From positions 103,531 to 167,530 of the forward strand of contig NZ_CANMNI010000004.1 of the NCBI RefSeq assembly GCF_947499215.1: a DNA stretch of 64,000 nucleotides, in the 5' to 3' direction. The DNA is from an uncultured Pontibacter sp. Lineage in GTDB: Bacteria > Bacteroidota > Bacteroidia > Cytophagales > Hymenobacteraceae. Below are positions 54,095-62,351 of the stretch, piece after piece. The translations under genes and the position numbers were made by a program. Every line of letters starts with the position of its first letter. Within the stretch, counting starts at the first letter, position 1. Under the pieces are notes generated by a model. The model saw only the letters and a list, made by a program, of their open reading frames with translations, searched no databases and had not been told where the DNA came from.

Positions 54095-54565
54095 ATGGAA
54101 AGCATCATGTCGCTGCAATATGGTTTCGTAAAAGGATCGAGAGAGGTGCTTTTAAAATACTGTGAAACCATTTCAGTAGCAGATTTCCGTGCCGAAAACA
54201 GCTCGTTTGGGAGAGGAAGTATCCGCAATCTGTTGGTGCACATTGCCAATACATATGAGTTCTGGATCGGACAGCAGGCACTTCAGAAGGAGATGGTTTT
54301 TACTTCCTATGAGTCTGTGAGCAACGTGGAAGAAACCCGGCAACTGTTTAACGAGATAGATAAGTTAGTAGAGGAGTTTGTGACGAGCTTTAGTCGCAGT
54401 TCCCTGACTAATCTGACAGTCATTATTAACGATACAAGTACCAAAGCCAACCCACTCAAACTGTTCACGCATGTGATCACACACGAGTACCACCACAAAG
54501 GGCAAGTGTTATCGATGAGCCGACATTTGGGCTATACCCCGATTGATACAGATATCATGCGATAA
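54095..54565 (+). CDS. DinB-family protein
   Basis: A 156-residue four-helix-bundle protein. 'RNLLVHIANTYEFWIG' and 'HVITHEYHHKGQVLSMSRHLG' provide the three His that bind a metal in the DinB/YfiT fold. 'HHKGQ' near the C-terminus is the family signature. Members act as thiol transferases or stress proteins; the substrate is unknown. It follows pyrC by 23 nt. A second possible start is four codons downstream. Confidence 0.88.
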   Translation: MESIMSLQYGFVKGSREVLLKYCETISVADFRAENSSFGRGSIRNLLVHIANTYEFWIGQQALQKEMVFTSYESVSNVEETRQLFNEIDKLVEEFVTSFSRSSLTNLTVIINDTSTKANPLKLFTHVITHEYHHKGQVLSMSRHLGYTPIDTDIMR

Positions 54566-54593
54566 ACGTATAGAAGCAACAAAAACAGACACT

Positions 54594-54962
54594 ATGGAAT
54601 TAGAGCGATTCAAAGAGCTGCATACCCGCTTCTTTGGGAAGGAACTGTCGGAAGAAGAGCTGCAGTCTGAAGACTATGAAGCTTACAGCGATGCCATACA
54701 TGGAGATGAAGCATGTTACAATTGGGCTACTCTAGAAAAACTGAAGAACAAAGGCTTCGACTACCAAAACTACTGTTGCCTGATGATGGCCGACAAAGTA
54801 TACGAGAGCCTAGATGAGGAAGGAGAGATCAGGTATGACGACCCAGAAGTGATCATCAACAAGTGGGACGAAGGGTTCTATGGTATACCGGTGCATAATG
54901 GCGGAGCCACGATGGTGGTCATCAACTATTGCCCTTGGTGTGGCTCGGAGCTGAGTAAGTAG
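54594..54962 (+). CDS. Small acidic protein with CPWCG motif (DUF6980-like)
   Basis: About 122 residues from the ATG at 54594 ('MELERFKELHTRFFGKEL'); the longer frame would overlap dinB. It is acidic and has a C-terminal 'GIPVHNGGATMVVINYCPWCGSEL', which fits DUF6980. The paired Cys could form a half zinc site or a redox motif. Two Cys in 'NYCCLMMAD' could complete a zinc site. Function is unknown. Confidence 0.78.
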   Translation: MELERFKELHTRFFGKELSEEELQSEDYEAYSDAIHGDEACYNWATLEKLKNKGFDYQNYCCLMMADKVYESLDEEGEIRYDDPEVIINKWDEGFYGIPVHNGGATMVVINYCPWCGSELSK

Positions 54963-55046
54963 GAGCTAGGCCTTGCGAGTGCTGAATTGTAAGTCTAAAA
55001 GACACAGCGAGATACGATTTTTATCTAAAAAAATGCGTCCTGCGTA

Positions 55047-55076
55047 TTGTAAATAAGAAAACGACACGTATATTTG
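55047..55076 (+). promoter_or_regulatory. Promoter of tRNA-His
   Basis: TTG (55047-55049), a 19-nt spacer and TATATTTG (55069-55076): a textbook Bacteroidota promoter 20 nt before the tRNA. Confidence 0.8.
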
Positions 55077-55096
55077 CATTCTCTAAACGAGACACG

Positions 55097-55170
55097 GTGG
55101 TTGTAGCTCAGTTGGTTAGAGCACCAGATTGTGATTCTGGGGGTCGTGGGTTCGAGACCCATCTTCCACC
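55097..55170 (+). tRNA. tRNA-His (anticodon GTG)
   Basis: The cloverleaf is complete. The D arm is GCTC...GAGC. The anticodon arm is CCAGA-TTGTGAT-TCTGG with GTG at the centre. The T arm is GTGGG-TTCGAGA-CCCAT. The G at 55096 and C at 55170 give the extra G-1:C73 pair of tRNA-His. CCA is not encoded. The acceptor stem has two adjacent U-U mismatches (positions 5-68 and 6-67), which is odd. A terminator follows directly. Confidence 0.95.
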
Positions 55171-55173
55171 CGA

Positions 55174-55206
55174 AGCCCTTGAAGCAAACCTTCAAGGGCT
55201 TTTTTG
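55174..55206 (+). terminator. Terminator after tRNA-His
   Basis: A ten-bp stem (55174-55183 with 55191-55200) and a run of T. Confidence 0.93.
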
Positions 55207-55265
55207 TTTATATTGCATGAGCATCTATTCACTCATTCAAAAATCACTCATTCAAAATTAAAAAT

Positions 55266-56189
55266 ATGAGCTTAGTAGTAGTAGGTTCGATGGCGTTTGA
55301 CGCGCTGGAAACTCCCTTCGGAAAAACAGACAAGATCGTTGGCGGTGCCGCCACTTATATTTCGCTTTCAGCTTCTTATTTTGTGAAGCCCGTGAATGTG
55401 GTGTCGGTTGTGGGTGGCGATTTCGATCAGGATCACATCAGCCTGATGCACAATCGTAACATTAGCACTGAAGGGGTGCAGGTAAAGGAAAACGAAAAGT
55501 CTTTCTTCTGGTCTGGCCGCTACTTCAACGACATGAACAGCCGCGAAACGCTTGTAACCGAGCTGAACGTACTGGGCGATTTTGATCCGATCATTCCGGA
55601 AGCTTACCAAAACTGCGAGTACCTGATGCTGGGCAATCTGGCGCCACAGGTGCAGCGCACGGTGCTGGAGCGCCTCACCAATCGCCCGAAACTGATCGTG
55701 ATGGACACCATGAACTTCTGGATGGATATTGCCATGGAGGAGCTTCAGAAAACAATCGGTATGGTGGACGTGCTGTCGATCAACGACGAGGAAGCACGCC
55801 AGCTGAGCGGTGAGTACTCGCTCGTGAAGGCTGCCCGCAAGATCATGGCGATGGGGCCGAAATTCCTGATCATCAAGAAAGGAGAGCATGGTGCCCTGTT
55901 GTTCCACGACGACAAAGTATTCTTCGCGCCGGCCCTGCCGCTGGAAGAAGTGTTCGATCCAACCGGAGCCGGCGATACGTTCGCAGGTGGCTTCATCGGT
56001 TATATCGCCGCGACAGGCGACACTAGTTTCGAGAATATGAAGCGTGCGATCATCCACGGTTCGGCAATGGCTTCGTTCTGCGTAGAAAAATTTGGTACTG
56101 AAAGACTGAAGAGTTTAGGGCAGCAGGAGATTGACAACCGCGTACAGCAGTTTGTGAGTCTGGTGGCTTTTGATACGGTATTGTCTTAA
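55266..56189 (+). CDS. PfkB-family carbohydrate/nucleoside kinase
   Basis: A 307-residue ribokinase-fold kinase. 'VGSMAFDALETPFG' and 'VGGAATYISLSASYFV' form the substrate side. The anion-hole motif with the catalytic Asp is 'EVFDPTGAGDTFAGGFIGY' near residue 230. 'VIVMDTMNFWMDIA' is unlike classical ribokinase, so the sugar or nucleoside is unclear. The Asn/Asp-rich AT spacer before the start is repetitive. Monocistronic, with its own terminator. Confidence 0.9.
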   Translation: MSLVVVGSMAFDALETPFGKTDKIVGGAATYISLSASYFVKPVNVVSVVGGDFDQDHISLMHNRNISTEGVQVKENEKSFFWSGRYFNDMNSRETLVTELNVLGDFDPIIPEAYQNCEYLMLGNLAPQVQRTVLERLTNRPKLIVMDTMNFWMDIAMEELQKTIGMVDVLSINDEEARQLSGEYSLVKAARKIMAMGPKFLIIKKGEHGALLFHDDKVFFAPALPLEEVFDPTGAGDTFAGGFIGYIAATGDTSFENMKRAIIHGSAMASFCVEKFGTERLKSLGQQEIDNRVQQFVSLVAFDTVLS

Positions 56190-56211
56190 ATATAAGCTAT
56201 TTATATGTTTT

Positions 56212-56239
56212 GAAAAGGGAGGCTTTGGCTTCCCTTTTT
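56212..56239 (+). terminator. Terminator after the PfkB gene
   Basis: An 11-position stem (56213-56223 with 56228-56238, one wobble), TTTG loop, and a T run. Confidence 0.85.
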
Positions 56240-56344
56240 CGTTTTCTGGCAGGTATAGCACGTAAGCTGAATTGCATTAAAATGTAACAAAGTAGGGGAG
56301 GAATAGGTAAAACTAAGTTATACGATTACCTAAATTTGAAAACG

Positions 56345-56545
56345 ATGAGCTTAAAAAACGAAAATAAAAAAACGCAGGACGAATTGAAAAAAAATAACCC
56401 AAGAGGAGAAGATCCTAAGAAGCCAATGGGTAATATTGAAAACAATCCGAACAGAAATGCGTTAAACGCAGACGATACAAAAGTGCAGAATCCGAACCGC
56501 AACCTAGCAAAGGGCGGTAACAATACGCCTTACGACAAGAAGTAG
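56345..56545 (+). CDS. Small hydrophilic, probably disordered protein
   Basis: 66 residues from the ATG at 56345; a TTG three codons upstream is less likely. The sequence is Asn, Lys, Pro and Asp-rich ('KNNPRGEDPKKPMGN', 'NPNRNALNADDTKVQ', 'NPNRNLAKGGNNTPYDKK') with an internal 'NPNRN' repeat and no hydrophobic core. I do not recognise it. A second, out-of-frame copy of its 3' end follows at 56556. Such proteins often protect against desiccation or crowding, which is a guess. Confidence 0.65.
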   Translation: MSLKNENKKTQDELKKNNPRGEDPKKPMGNIENNPNRNALNADDTKVQNPNRNLAKGGNNTPYDKK

Positions 56546-56555
56546 TTTTAAGGCA

Positions 56556-56606
56556 ATCAAACCTAACTTGGCGAAAGGTGCTAACAACACCCCTTACAAT
56601 AAGTAA
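56556..56606 (+). pseudogene. Partial second copy of the small gene's 3' end
   Basis: These 51 nt translate as 'IKPNLAKGANNTPYNK' and a stop, closely matching the last residues of the gene ending at 56545 ('NPNRNLAKGGNNTPYDKK'). The copy has no start codon and is in a different frame from the gene, so it looks like the remnant of a tandem duplication. Confidence 0.7.
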
Positions 56607-56645
56607 GCGCGTCAAGAATACAAAATAAGACTATGAAATAATGAG

Positions 56646-56673
56646 AGGAAGGCCCACGGGCTTTCCTTTTTTT
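56646..56673 (+). terminator. Terminator after the small protein gene
   Basis: AGGAAGGCC (56646-56654) pairs with GGCTTTCCT (56659-56667, one wobble), followed by six or more T. Confidence 0.88.
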
Positions 56674-56750
56674 ATGCGCTTTTTTGAACAGGTATAGCGC
56701 TAGGCTCAAGTTTGATCTTTATTTTTAGCCTCCCTCAAGAGAAGCAACGC

Positions 56751-57986
56751 ATGCAACAACACGACATCTGTATATTAGGCGCCGGACCGGGTGGCGCTTC
56801 CGCAGCCCTGCACTTGGCCAACAAAGGCATCCCCTGTGTGCTCATCGACAAGGCTGTTTTCCCAAGAGACAAGGTATGCGGCGATGCGTTGAGCGGCAAA
56901 GTGGTGAGTGAACTCAAGCGGATTTCCATGCACCTGCCCGCGATGCTGAGTGAGCAGGAAGCCCAGCTTCCGTCATGGGGGATTCATTTCATCTCACCAG
57001 CTGGGCATAAGCTGAGTGTGCCTTTCAAATACAATTACGACCCCGCACAGGATATTCCTTCCGGCTACATTTCCAAACGGGTCGACTTCGACAACTTTCT
57101 GATTGAGCAGGTAAGGCAACGGCCCGAAATCACGTTGGTGGAAGGTATAGATATTGCCAAAATCGAAAGAATAGATCAGGGGTTTTCGCTTACAGATAAA
57201 AGCGGCGAGCATCAGTTTAGCACACAATTGCTGATCGCCGCCAATGGGGCGCACTCTTCTTTTGCCCGTCAGACGGCAGGTATAAAGCAGGAGCCAGCGC
57301 ACTACTGCGCCGGTCTTCGGGCTTATTACAAAAATGTGGCGGGATTGGACAAGGACAATTTCATCGAGCTGCACTTTCTCAAAGATTTCCTGCCGGGCTA
57401 TTTCTGGATCTTCCCGCTGCCGGGCGGCTATGCCAATGTGGGTGTGGGTATGTTGAGCGAGACAGTGAGCCAGAAGAAAGTGAAACTGAAAAAGGAAATG
57501 CTCCGCATGATACAAGAGCATCCTGAATTCAGAGAGCGTTTCAGTGGTGCGGAGCTTATCGGTGATATCAAAGGGTATGGCCTGCCGCTAGGCTCCAAAA
57601 AGCGTTTGGTCTCAGGCGATAACTTCATGCTGGTGGGCGACGCAGCTTCGCTCATCGACCCATTCACGGGCGAAGGCATCAGCAATGCCATGATCAGTGG
57701 CCGCTGGGCTGCCACACAGGCTGAGCTGTGCCTGCAGCAGGAGAATTTCTCGGCTGAGTTTATGCAGGGCTACGACAAAGCGGTGTATAACCGCCTTTGG
57801 AAAGAGCTCAAGCTGAGTCGCCGCATGCAGCGCCTATTGGATTACCCATGGCTTTTCAACCAAGTGGCCAGCAAAGCTTCCAAAAACAAAGCCCTCGCCG
57901 AGACTATCTCCTGTATGTTCACCGACCTTGACTTGCGCGAGCGACTCAAGCAACCGTCCTTCTATCTCAAGCTTCTTTTCAACTAA
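56751..57986 (+). CDS. FAD-dependent oxidoreductase, geranylgeranyl-reductase type
   Basis: A 411-residue flavoprotein from the ATG at 56751 ('MQQHDICILGAGPGGASAAL'), where the FAD-binding motif starts at once; the earlier in-frame ATG adds no homologous sequence. 'FPRDKVCGDALSGK' and 'FMLVGDAASLIDPFTGEGIS' are the second and third signatures of the PHBH/geranylgeranyl reductase superfamily. In Bacteroidota such enzymes may reduce polyprenyl chains or hydroxylate aromatic rings. The substrate is unknown. It overlaps the convergent M61 gene by 4 nt. Confidence 0.88.
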   Translation: MQQHDICILGAGPGGASAALHLANKGIPCVLIDKAVFPRDKVCGDALSGKVVSELKRISMHLPAMLSEQEAQLPSWGIHFISPAGHKLSVPFKYNYDPAQDIPSGYISKRVDFDNFLIEQVRQRPEITLVEGIDIAKIERIDQGFSLTDKSGEHQFSTQLLIAANGAHSSFARQTAGIKQEPAHYCAGLRAYYKNVAGLDKDNFIELHFLKDFLPGYFWIFPLPGGYANVGVGMLSETVSQKKVKLKKEMLRMIQEHPEFRERFSGAELIGDIKGYGLPLGSKKRLVSGDNFMLVGDAASLIDPFTGEGISNAMISGRWAATQAELCLQQENFSAEFMQGYDKAVYNRLWKELKLSRRMQRLLDYPWLFNQVASKASKNKALAETISCMFTDLDLRERLKQPSFYLKLLFN

Positions 57987-59707
57987 AACTTCTGTTTCAG
58001 CCAAAGCTTGAAGTTCTGTTTCTCGGCGTCTGTCGCATCCGGTCTTTTGGCAATGCTATACTTGGTGTAGTAAGTTTGCTGACTCGGTCGCAACTGCACC
58101 TGCCGCAATTGCTTATTCCGGAACAGTGTCAACTCTATACCTTGGCTAAGGTCTATGTCTGCCAGCAGAGGCTGTATGTTTTGTTCGATTTTGCGTCCGT
58201 TTACTGCGATCAATTCATCTTCTACACGTAGGGTTGTGCTAGCCGGTGACTCTGGTGCGATAGCTGTTACTTTGGTGGTTTGCGCATCAGCAACTGTTTT
58301 AAAACCAAAGAGCCTTTCGGTAAGCATGGCATTTTCTTCTGCCTTTAGAGTGCAGCCCACAAAGTGCAGCTCTTCATCTAAGGCATCCTCAATCGGAGCG
58401 GTACCATTGATATACCTTTCAAAATAACCCTTAAACTCTTCCCCACCGATACGCAGCACCAGTTGCTCGTAATCTTGTTCGGTGTACCCGATGCCTTTCT
58501 TGCCAAACTCCTCCCATAGCAATCGCATCACAGTATCGAGGTTTTCTCGGTTGTCGGTAGCTCGACGTAGTTGCAGGTCTAAAAGCAAAGCCGTCAATGC
58601 GCCTTTGATGTAAATAGATACTTTGCGATCAGGTATACCCGGTTTGTAGCCGTCCAGCCACAGGTCGAAGGACGAGTCGGCCACGGACATGTGTTGGCGG
58701 CTGTGGTCGTCGAAGTAGCGCTGCAGCGTCGTGTTGAGTTCGTCGAAGTATTGTGGCGCTGTAAACACACCAGAGCGGGCCAGCATGTAGTCGCCGTAGT
58801 AGGTCGTTATACCTTCTGCCACATAGCCCGTCCTAAAGTAATTCTCTCCGGTAAAGTCATAGGGCAGCATCTCTTTGGGGCGGATTTGCTTGACGTTCCA
58901 CGTGTGGAAAAGCTCATGCGAACTCACACCTAAAAACTCCTTGTACAAAGCAGGCGTCATCAGCAACTCGCCCGGGCCAAGCGTGATAACGGTTGAGTTA
59001 ACATGCTCCACGCCATGGTAGAAGCGGTAGGGGAGGATCTCGTTCAGGTAGTGGTAATCCGCCACCGGGAAGTCACCGAACACGGCTAGTTGCTCTTTTG
59101 TAAAAGCCTCAAAGTCTTCTTTAATCCGCTCCCAGTCCGGCCGGCAATCACCTTGTATCCAGATGTGGAATGGTATATTGGCTACAGTATAAGTCTCTTT
59201 CTTAAGTGAAGCGCTGGCAATGAGCGGGCTATCCACCAATTGGTCGTAGTTCTCAGCTTGCAAGGTGTGGCGCTCTGTTTCGGGCAGGCCACAGGCAATT
59301 TGCCAGTTGTCAGGTATAGCCAGTTGCAATTGCTGCGGCTCGAGTTCGCGTCCTTCTACAGCCATCAGGCAGTTGATGCCGTTCAAATATAGCTGTTCTT
59401 CGTCGAGCCACGAGCCGCCCCCGTCCATCTGTCGGGCATAAAAGCTATAGCGTACTTCCAACTTATCAGCACCACCTGCCTGCACTAACCAGCGGTCTTT
59501 GGTTACCTTCTGCACAGGTATAGCCTGCCCATTGGCGCTGGCCGTAACACCGCGCAACTTCTGGGCGAAATGCTGCAGTTCATACCGGCCCGGTCGCCAA
59601 GCGGGTAGCTGCAGGTATAGCTCCTGTTCTTTGTTTTCAGGTATGATGATCGTGATATCGAGGAAGTGCGTGAGCGGATTGTTGAAGGAGATTTGGTGCT
59701 TTATCAT
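57983..59707 (-). CDS. M61-family metallopeptidase with PDZ domain
   Basis: A 574-residue peptidase of the glycyl-aminopeptidase family. I chose the ATG at 59707 ('MIKHQISFNNPLTHFLDI'), where the N-terminal beta-domain starts; the upstream frame is not protein-like. The zinc motif is 'GVSSHELFHTWNVKQIRP' (HExxH) with the third ligand Glu in 'VAEGITTYYGDYML'. A PDZ-like domain follows ('TAIAPESPASTTLRVEDELI'). No signal peptide is seen, so it may be cytoplasmic. Its stop codon overlaps that of the FAD gene. Confidence 0.92.
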   Translation of the reverse strand: MIKHQISFNNPLTHFLDITIIIPENKEQELYLQLPAWRPGRYELQHFAQKLRGVTASANGQAIPVQKVTKDRWLVQAGGADKLEVRYSFYARQMDGGGSWLDEEQLYLNGINCLMAVEGRELEPQQLQLAIPDNWQIACGLPETERHTLQAENYDQLVDSPLIASASLKKETYTVANIPFHIWIQGDCRPDWERIKEDFEAFTKEQLAVFGDFPVADYHYLNEILPYRFYHGVEHVNSTVITLGPGELLMTPALYKEFLGVSSHELFHTWNVKQIRPKEMLPYDFTGENYFRTGYVAEGITTYYGDYMLARSGVFTAPQYFDELNTTLQRYFDDHSRQHMSVADSSFDLWLDGYKPGIPDRKVSIYIKGALTALLLDLQLRRATDNRENLDTVMRLLWEEFGKKGIGYTEQDYEQLVLRIGGEEFKGYFERYINGTAPIEDALDEELHFVGCTLKAEENAMLTERLFGFKTVADAQTTKVTAIAPESPASTTLRVEDELIAVNGRKIEQNIQPLLADIDLSQGIELTLFRNKQLRQVQLRPSQQTYYTKYSIAKRPDATDAEKQNFKLWLKQKF

Positions 59708-59865
59708 GCTAAGAGTACTTAAAATGCAGGTATAAAGATAGGGTAAAAGCCGAGGAAGGAGCTCATTTGATGCCGACAGGTATGGCTTAGTTCGTGCACA
59801 ATCGCCAGACTGTGAAAGAATTGGCCTTCTTTTGCCATGTTTTTTCAAATATTATAGAAGATGGA

Positions 59866-59896
59866 TTGCTATTTAAGAAAAGCTTCCCTAATTTTG
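59866..59896 (+). promoter_or_regulatory. Promoter of rpmH-rnpA
   Basis: TTG (59866-59868), a 20-nt spacer and TAATTTTG (59889-59896) match the Bacteroidota consensus, 31 nt before the rpmH start. Confidence 0.75.
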
Positions 59897-59927
59897 CAGG
59901 CCATAATAAAATAACCATTGGCAGACG

Positions 59928-60086
59928 ATGAAAAGAACATTCCAGCCTTCGCAGAGAAAAAGAAGAAACAAGCACGGTTTCAGATCTAGAATGGAAACCG
60001 CTAACGGTAGAAGAGTACTTGCTAGCAGAAGAGCTAAAGGCAGAAAGAAACTTTCTGTTTCTGACGAAAGAAAACACAAGGCTTAA
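59928..60086 (+). CDS. rpmH: 50S ribosomal protein L34
   Basis: 52 residues: '[20 protein letters not shown]' then '[20 protein letters not shown]', the invariant L34 core, with a 10-residue C-terminal tail. It is too short for default ORF limits. rnpA follows after 57 nt, the usual pairing. dnaA is not next to it, so this is not evidently the replication origin region. Confidence 0.98.
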   Translation: MKRTFQPSQRKRRNKHGFRSRMETANGRRVLASRRAKGRKKLSVSDERKHKA

Positions 60087-60143
60087 TTTTCGGTTGCGCT
60101 TTGCTCAATCCGGAGCCGCTCTATTGTTGAATGGACCCCGTGA

Positions 60144-60536
60144 ATGAACGATAAAGCACAGCAACCGAATACCTATACATTTTCGAAAGAAGAACGCTTG
60201 TGCAGTAAGCGCCTTATCACGCTACTGTTTAGCAAGGGTTCTTCTTTTAATTTGTATCCGCTCAGGTTTGTATATCACACACCCGAAGCACCTCTTTCCG
60301 AAAGTACGCAGTTGGTCATTTCCGTCTCGAAGCGCAATTATAAGCGAGCTGTAGACCGGAACCGCCTGAAGCGCCAGATACGTGAGGCTTACCGCCTTAA
60401 CAAGCACATTCTTACCCAAAATCAAGGGCAGGCACCCCGCCTCCTTGCCATTATTTACATCGGCAAGGAAAAAAAATCCTTTGATACAATCCAAAAAAAA
60501 CTAATTTCCGGTTTGGAACGTTGTTTGACTAGATAG
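60144..60536 (+). CDS. rnpA: Ribonuclease P protein component
   Basis: 130 residues. The protein subunit of RNase P binds the pre-tRNA 5' leader. 'FSKEERLCSKRLITLLFSKG' is the N-terminal part and 'KRAVDRNRLKRQIREAYRLN' is the RNR motif. It is divergent in the middle, as Bacteroidota RnpA usually is. It lies downstream of rpmH and 29 nt before the S41 gene, so a three-gene transcript is possible. Confidence 0.95.
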   Translation: MNDKAQQPNTYTFSKEERLCSKRLITLLFSKGSSFNLYPLRFVYHTPEAPLSESTQLVISVSKRNYKRAVDRNRLKRQIREAYRLNKHILTQNQGQAPRLLAIIYIGKEKKSFDTIQKKLISGLERCLTR

Positions 60537-60565
60537 TCTTACCCCGCCCCTAAACCCGGAATATT

Positions 60566-62215
60566 ATGTACAAGAAGTCTATAGCCGGCCTCCTCATTGG
60601 CTGCCTTGCGCTGACCCTCTTCTCTTTTAAGACAGAGTCTGAGCGCTATTTCGAAATTGCCAAAAACCTCGACGTTTTTGCCACGCTTTTCAAAGAAGTA
60701 AATACCTATTATGTAGATGAAGTGCCTCCTGCCAAATTGGTGCGCACAGGTATAGATGCGATGCTCAAGTCGCTCGATCCTTATACCAACTACATTCCCG
60801 AAGACGATATTGAAGATTTCCGCACCATGACCACTGGTCAGTATGGGGGTATAGGGGCGCTCATCGGCAGCCGCGACAACAAAATTGTGGTGCAAATGCC
60901 TTATGAGAACTCACCCGCCCACAAAGCCGGGATTGTGATCGGGGACGAGATACTGAAGATCGACGGAATCAACGTATCCAGTAAGACTACTTCTGAAGTG
61001 AGCAAACTCCTCAAAGGGCAGGCCAACTCCACAGTAAAATTGGAAGTGAAAAGCTACGGCCAGACCAAGCCAAGAACGGTGGAACTGACCCGTGCTAACA
61101 TCATGGTGGATAACGTGCCTTATTATGGCATGCTCGATAATGAAATTGGTTACTTCCAGCTTTCGGGTTTCACAGTGGATGCTTCTAAGGAAGTAAGAAC
61201 CGCCGTGCAGAAACTGAAAGAGCAGGGTGCTAAGAAGATTATCTTCGACTTGCGCGACAATCCGGGCGGTTTGCTGCACGAGGCCGTGAACATCTCGAAC
61301 CTGTTTGTAGACAAGGGCCGTGACATCGTAAGCACCAAGGGTAAGGTAAAAGAGTGGAACAAAACCTACAAGGCGCTCGACGAACCGCTAGACAAGGAAA
61401 TTCCGCTGGTTATCTTGACGAGTTCTCGCAGTGCTTCGGCCTCTGAAATTGTGGCCGGTGTGATGCAGGATTACGACAGAGCTGTGCTGGTAGGGGAGCG
61501 CACTTTCGGCAAAGGCTTGGTGCAGGCGACACGTCCGCTGTCTTACAACTCACAACTGAAAGTAACAACCGCTAAATATTATATCCCGAGTGGCCGCAGT
61601 ATTCAGGCCATCGATTACAAGCACCGCAACGAAGACGGCAGCCCTGGCAAAATTCCAGATTCGCTGAAGGTGGCTCATAAAACAGCCGGCGGACGCATTG
61701 TGTACGATGGTGCTGGTGTGAGCCCGGATGTGGAAGTAGAGCGGCATACTTATTCTGAGATTGTGAAGACGATTGCCTCGAAAGGCTATTTTTTCGAGTA
61801 TGCTAACAAGTACAGAGCGGAAAACCCGTCTATACCTTCAGCCAAGGAGTTTAAGCTAACAGATGCCGACTACCAGAAGTTCGTCGCTTTCCTTGATAAC
61901 AAAGACGTGAACTACACGACCAAGGTAGAGCGTGAACTGGAAGATTTGACCGAGCAGGCCAAAGACGGCAAGCATTTAGATGATATTAAAGCTGAACTCG
62001 ACGCTATCAAGAAGAAAGTTTCGCACAACAAGTCAAAAGACTTAATGCGTTTCCGATCTGAGATACAGGAGATGCTCGAAGCCGAGATTGCTTCCCGCTA
62101 TTATCTGCAGAAAGGCTATATCGAGTCCTCTTTCGACGACGATCCGGATATTCTAATGGCTAAGCGTGTATTGAGTGATTCGCAACAGTACGCTTCATAC
62201 CTGAAAACGAAGTAA
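60566..62215 (+). CDS. S41-family C-terminal processing peptidase
   Basis: A 549-residue periplasmic serine peptidase. The N-terminal signal/anchor is 'SIAGLLIGCLALTLFSF'. A PDZ domain spans about residues 85-165 ('MPYENSPAHKAGIVIGDEIL'). The catalytic domain has 'IFDLRDNPGGLLHEAVNIS', 'TSSRSASASEIVAGVMQDY' (nucleophile Ser) and 'ERTFGKGLVQ' (Lys), the Ser-Lys dyad. The C-terminal ~150 residues are helical and charged ('EDLTEQAKDGKHLDDI'). Its role is probably processing of envelope proteins. Confidence 0.93.
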   Translation: MYKKSIAGLLIGCLALTLFSFKTESERYFEIAKNLDVFATLFKEVNTYYVDEVPPAKLVRTGIDAMLKSLDPYTNYIPEDDIEDFRTMTTGQYGGIGALIGSRDNKIVVQMPYENSPAHKAGIVIGDEILKIDGINVSSKTTSEVSKLLKGQANSTVKLEVKSYGQTKPRTVELTRANIMVDNVPYYGMLDNEIGYFQLSGFTVDASKEVRTAVQKLKEQGAKKIIFDLRDNPGGLLHEAVNISNLFVDKGRDIVSTKGKVKEWNKTYKALDEPLDKEIPLVILTSSRSASASEIVAGVMQDYDRAVLVGERTFGKGLVQATRPLSYNSQLKVTTAKYYIPSGRSIQAIDYKHRNEDGSPGKIPDSLKVAHKTAGGRIVYDGAGVSPDVEVERHTYSEIVKTIASKGYFFEYANKYRAENPSIPSAKEFKLTDADYQKFVAFLDNKDVNYTTKVERELEDLTEQAKDGKHLDDIKAELDAIKKKVSHNKSKDLMRFRSEIQEMLEAEIASRYYLQKGYIESSFDDDPDILMAKRVLSDSQQYASYLKTK

Positions 62216-62232
62216 GCATACTATATTATAAG

Positions 62233-62265
62233 AGGAGGGTGATGCCGGTTTGGTGTCACCCTCTT
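62233..62265 (+). terminator. Hairpin after the S41 gene
   Basis: A ten-position stem (62233-62242 with 62256-62265, one wobble). The T tail is weak (CCATTTT). Confidence 0.6.
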
Positions 62266-62295
62266 CCATTTTAGTATCGACACCTGAAGCCGGAA

Positions 62296-62326
62296 TTTGA
62301 TTCTTCTTTTTCGTGCTGTACTTTTG
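62296..62326 (+). promoter_or_regulatory. Promoter of tsaB
   Basis: TTTG (62296-62299), a 19-nt spacer and TACTTTTG (62319-62326), 25 nt before the start codon. Confidence 0.8.
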
Positions 62327-62351
62327 CATTGTAATTATTAAATAGAAAGGC

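Noticed and set aside
55368..56057. 229-residue minus-strand frame opposite the PfkB gene
   Set aside because: The PfkB kinase is intact on the plus strand; the antisense frame has no motif.
59928..60536. Replication-origin neighbourhood suggested by rpmH-rnpA
   Set aside because: dnaA, dnaN and clustered DnaA boxes are not seen. In Bacteroidota, rpmH-rnpA is often away from the origin.
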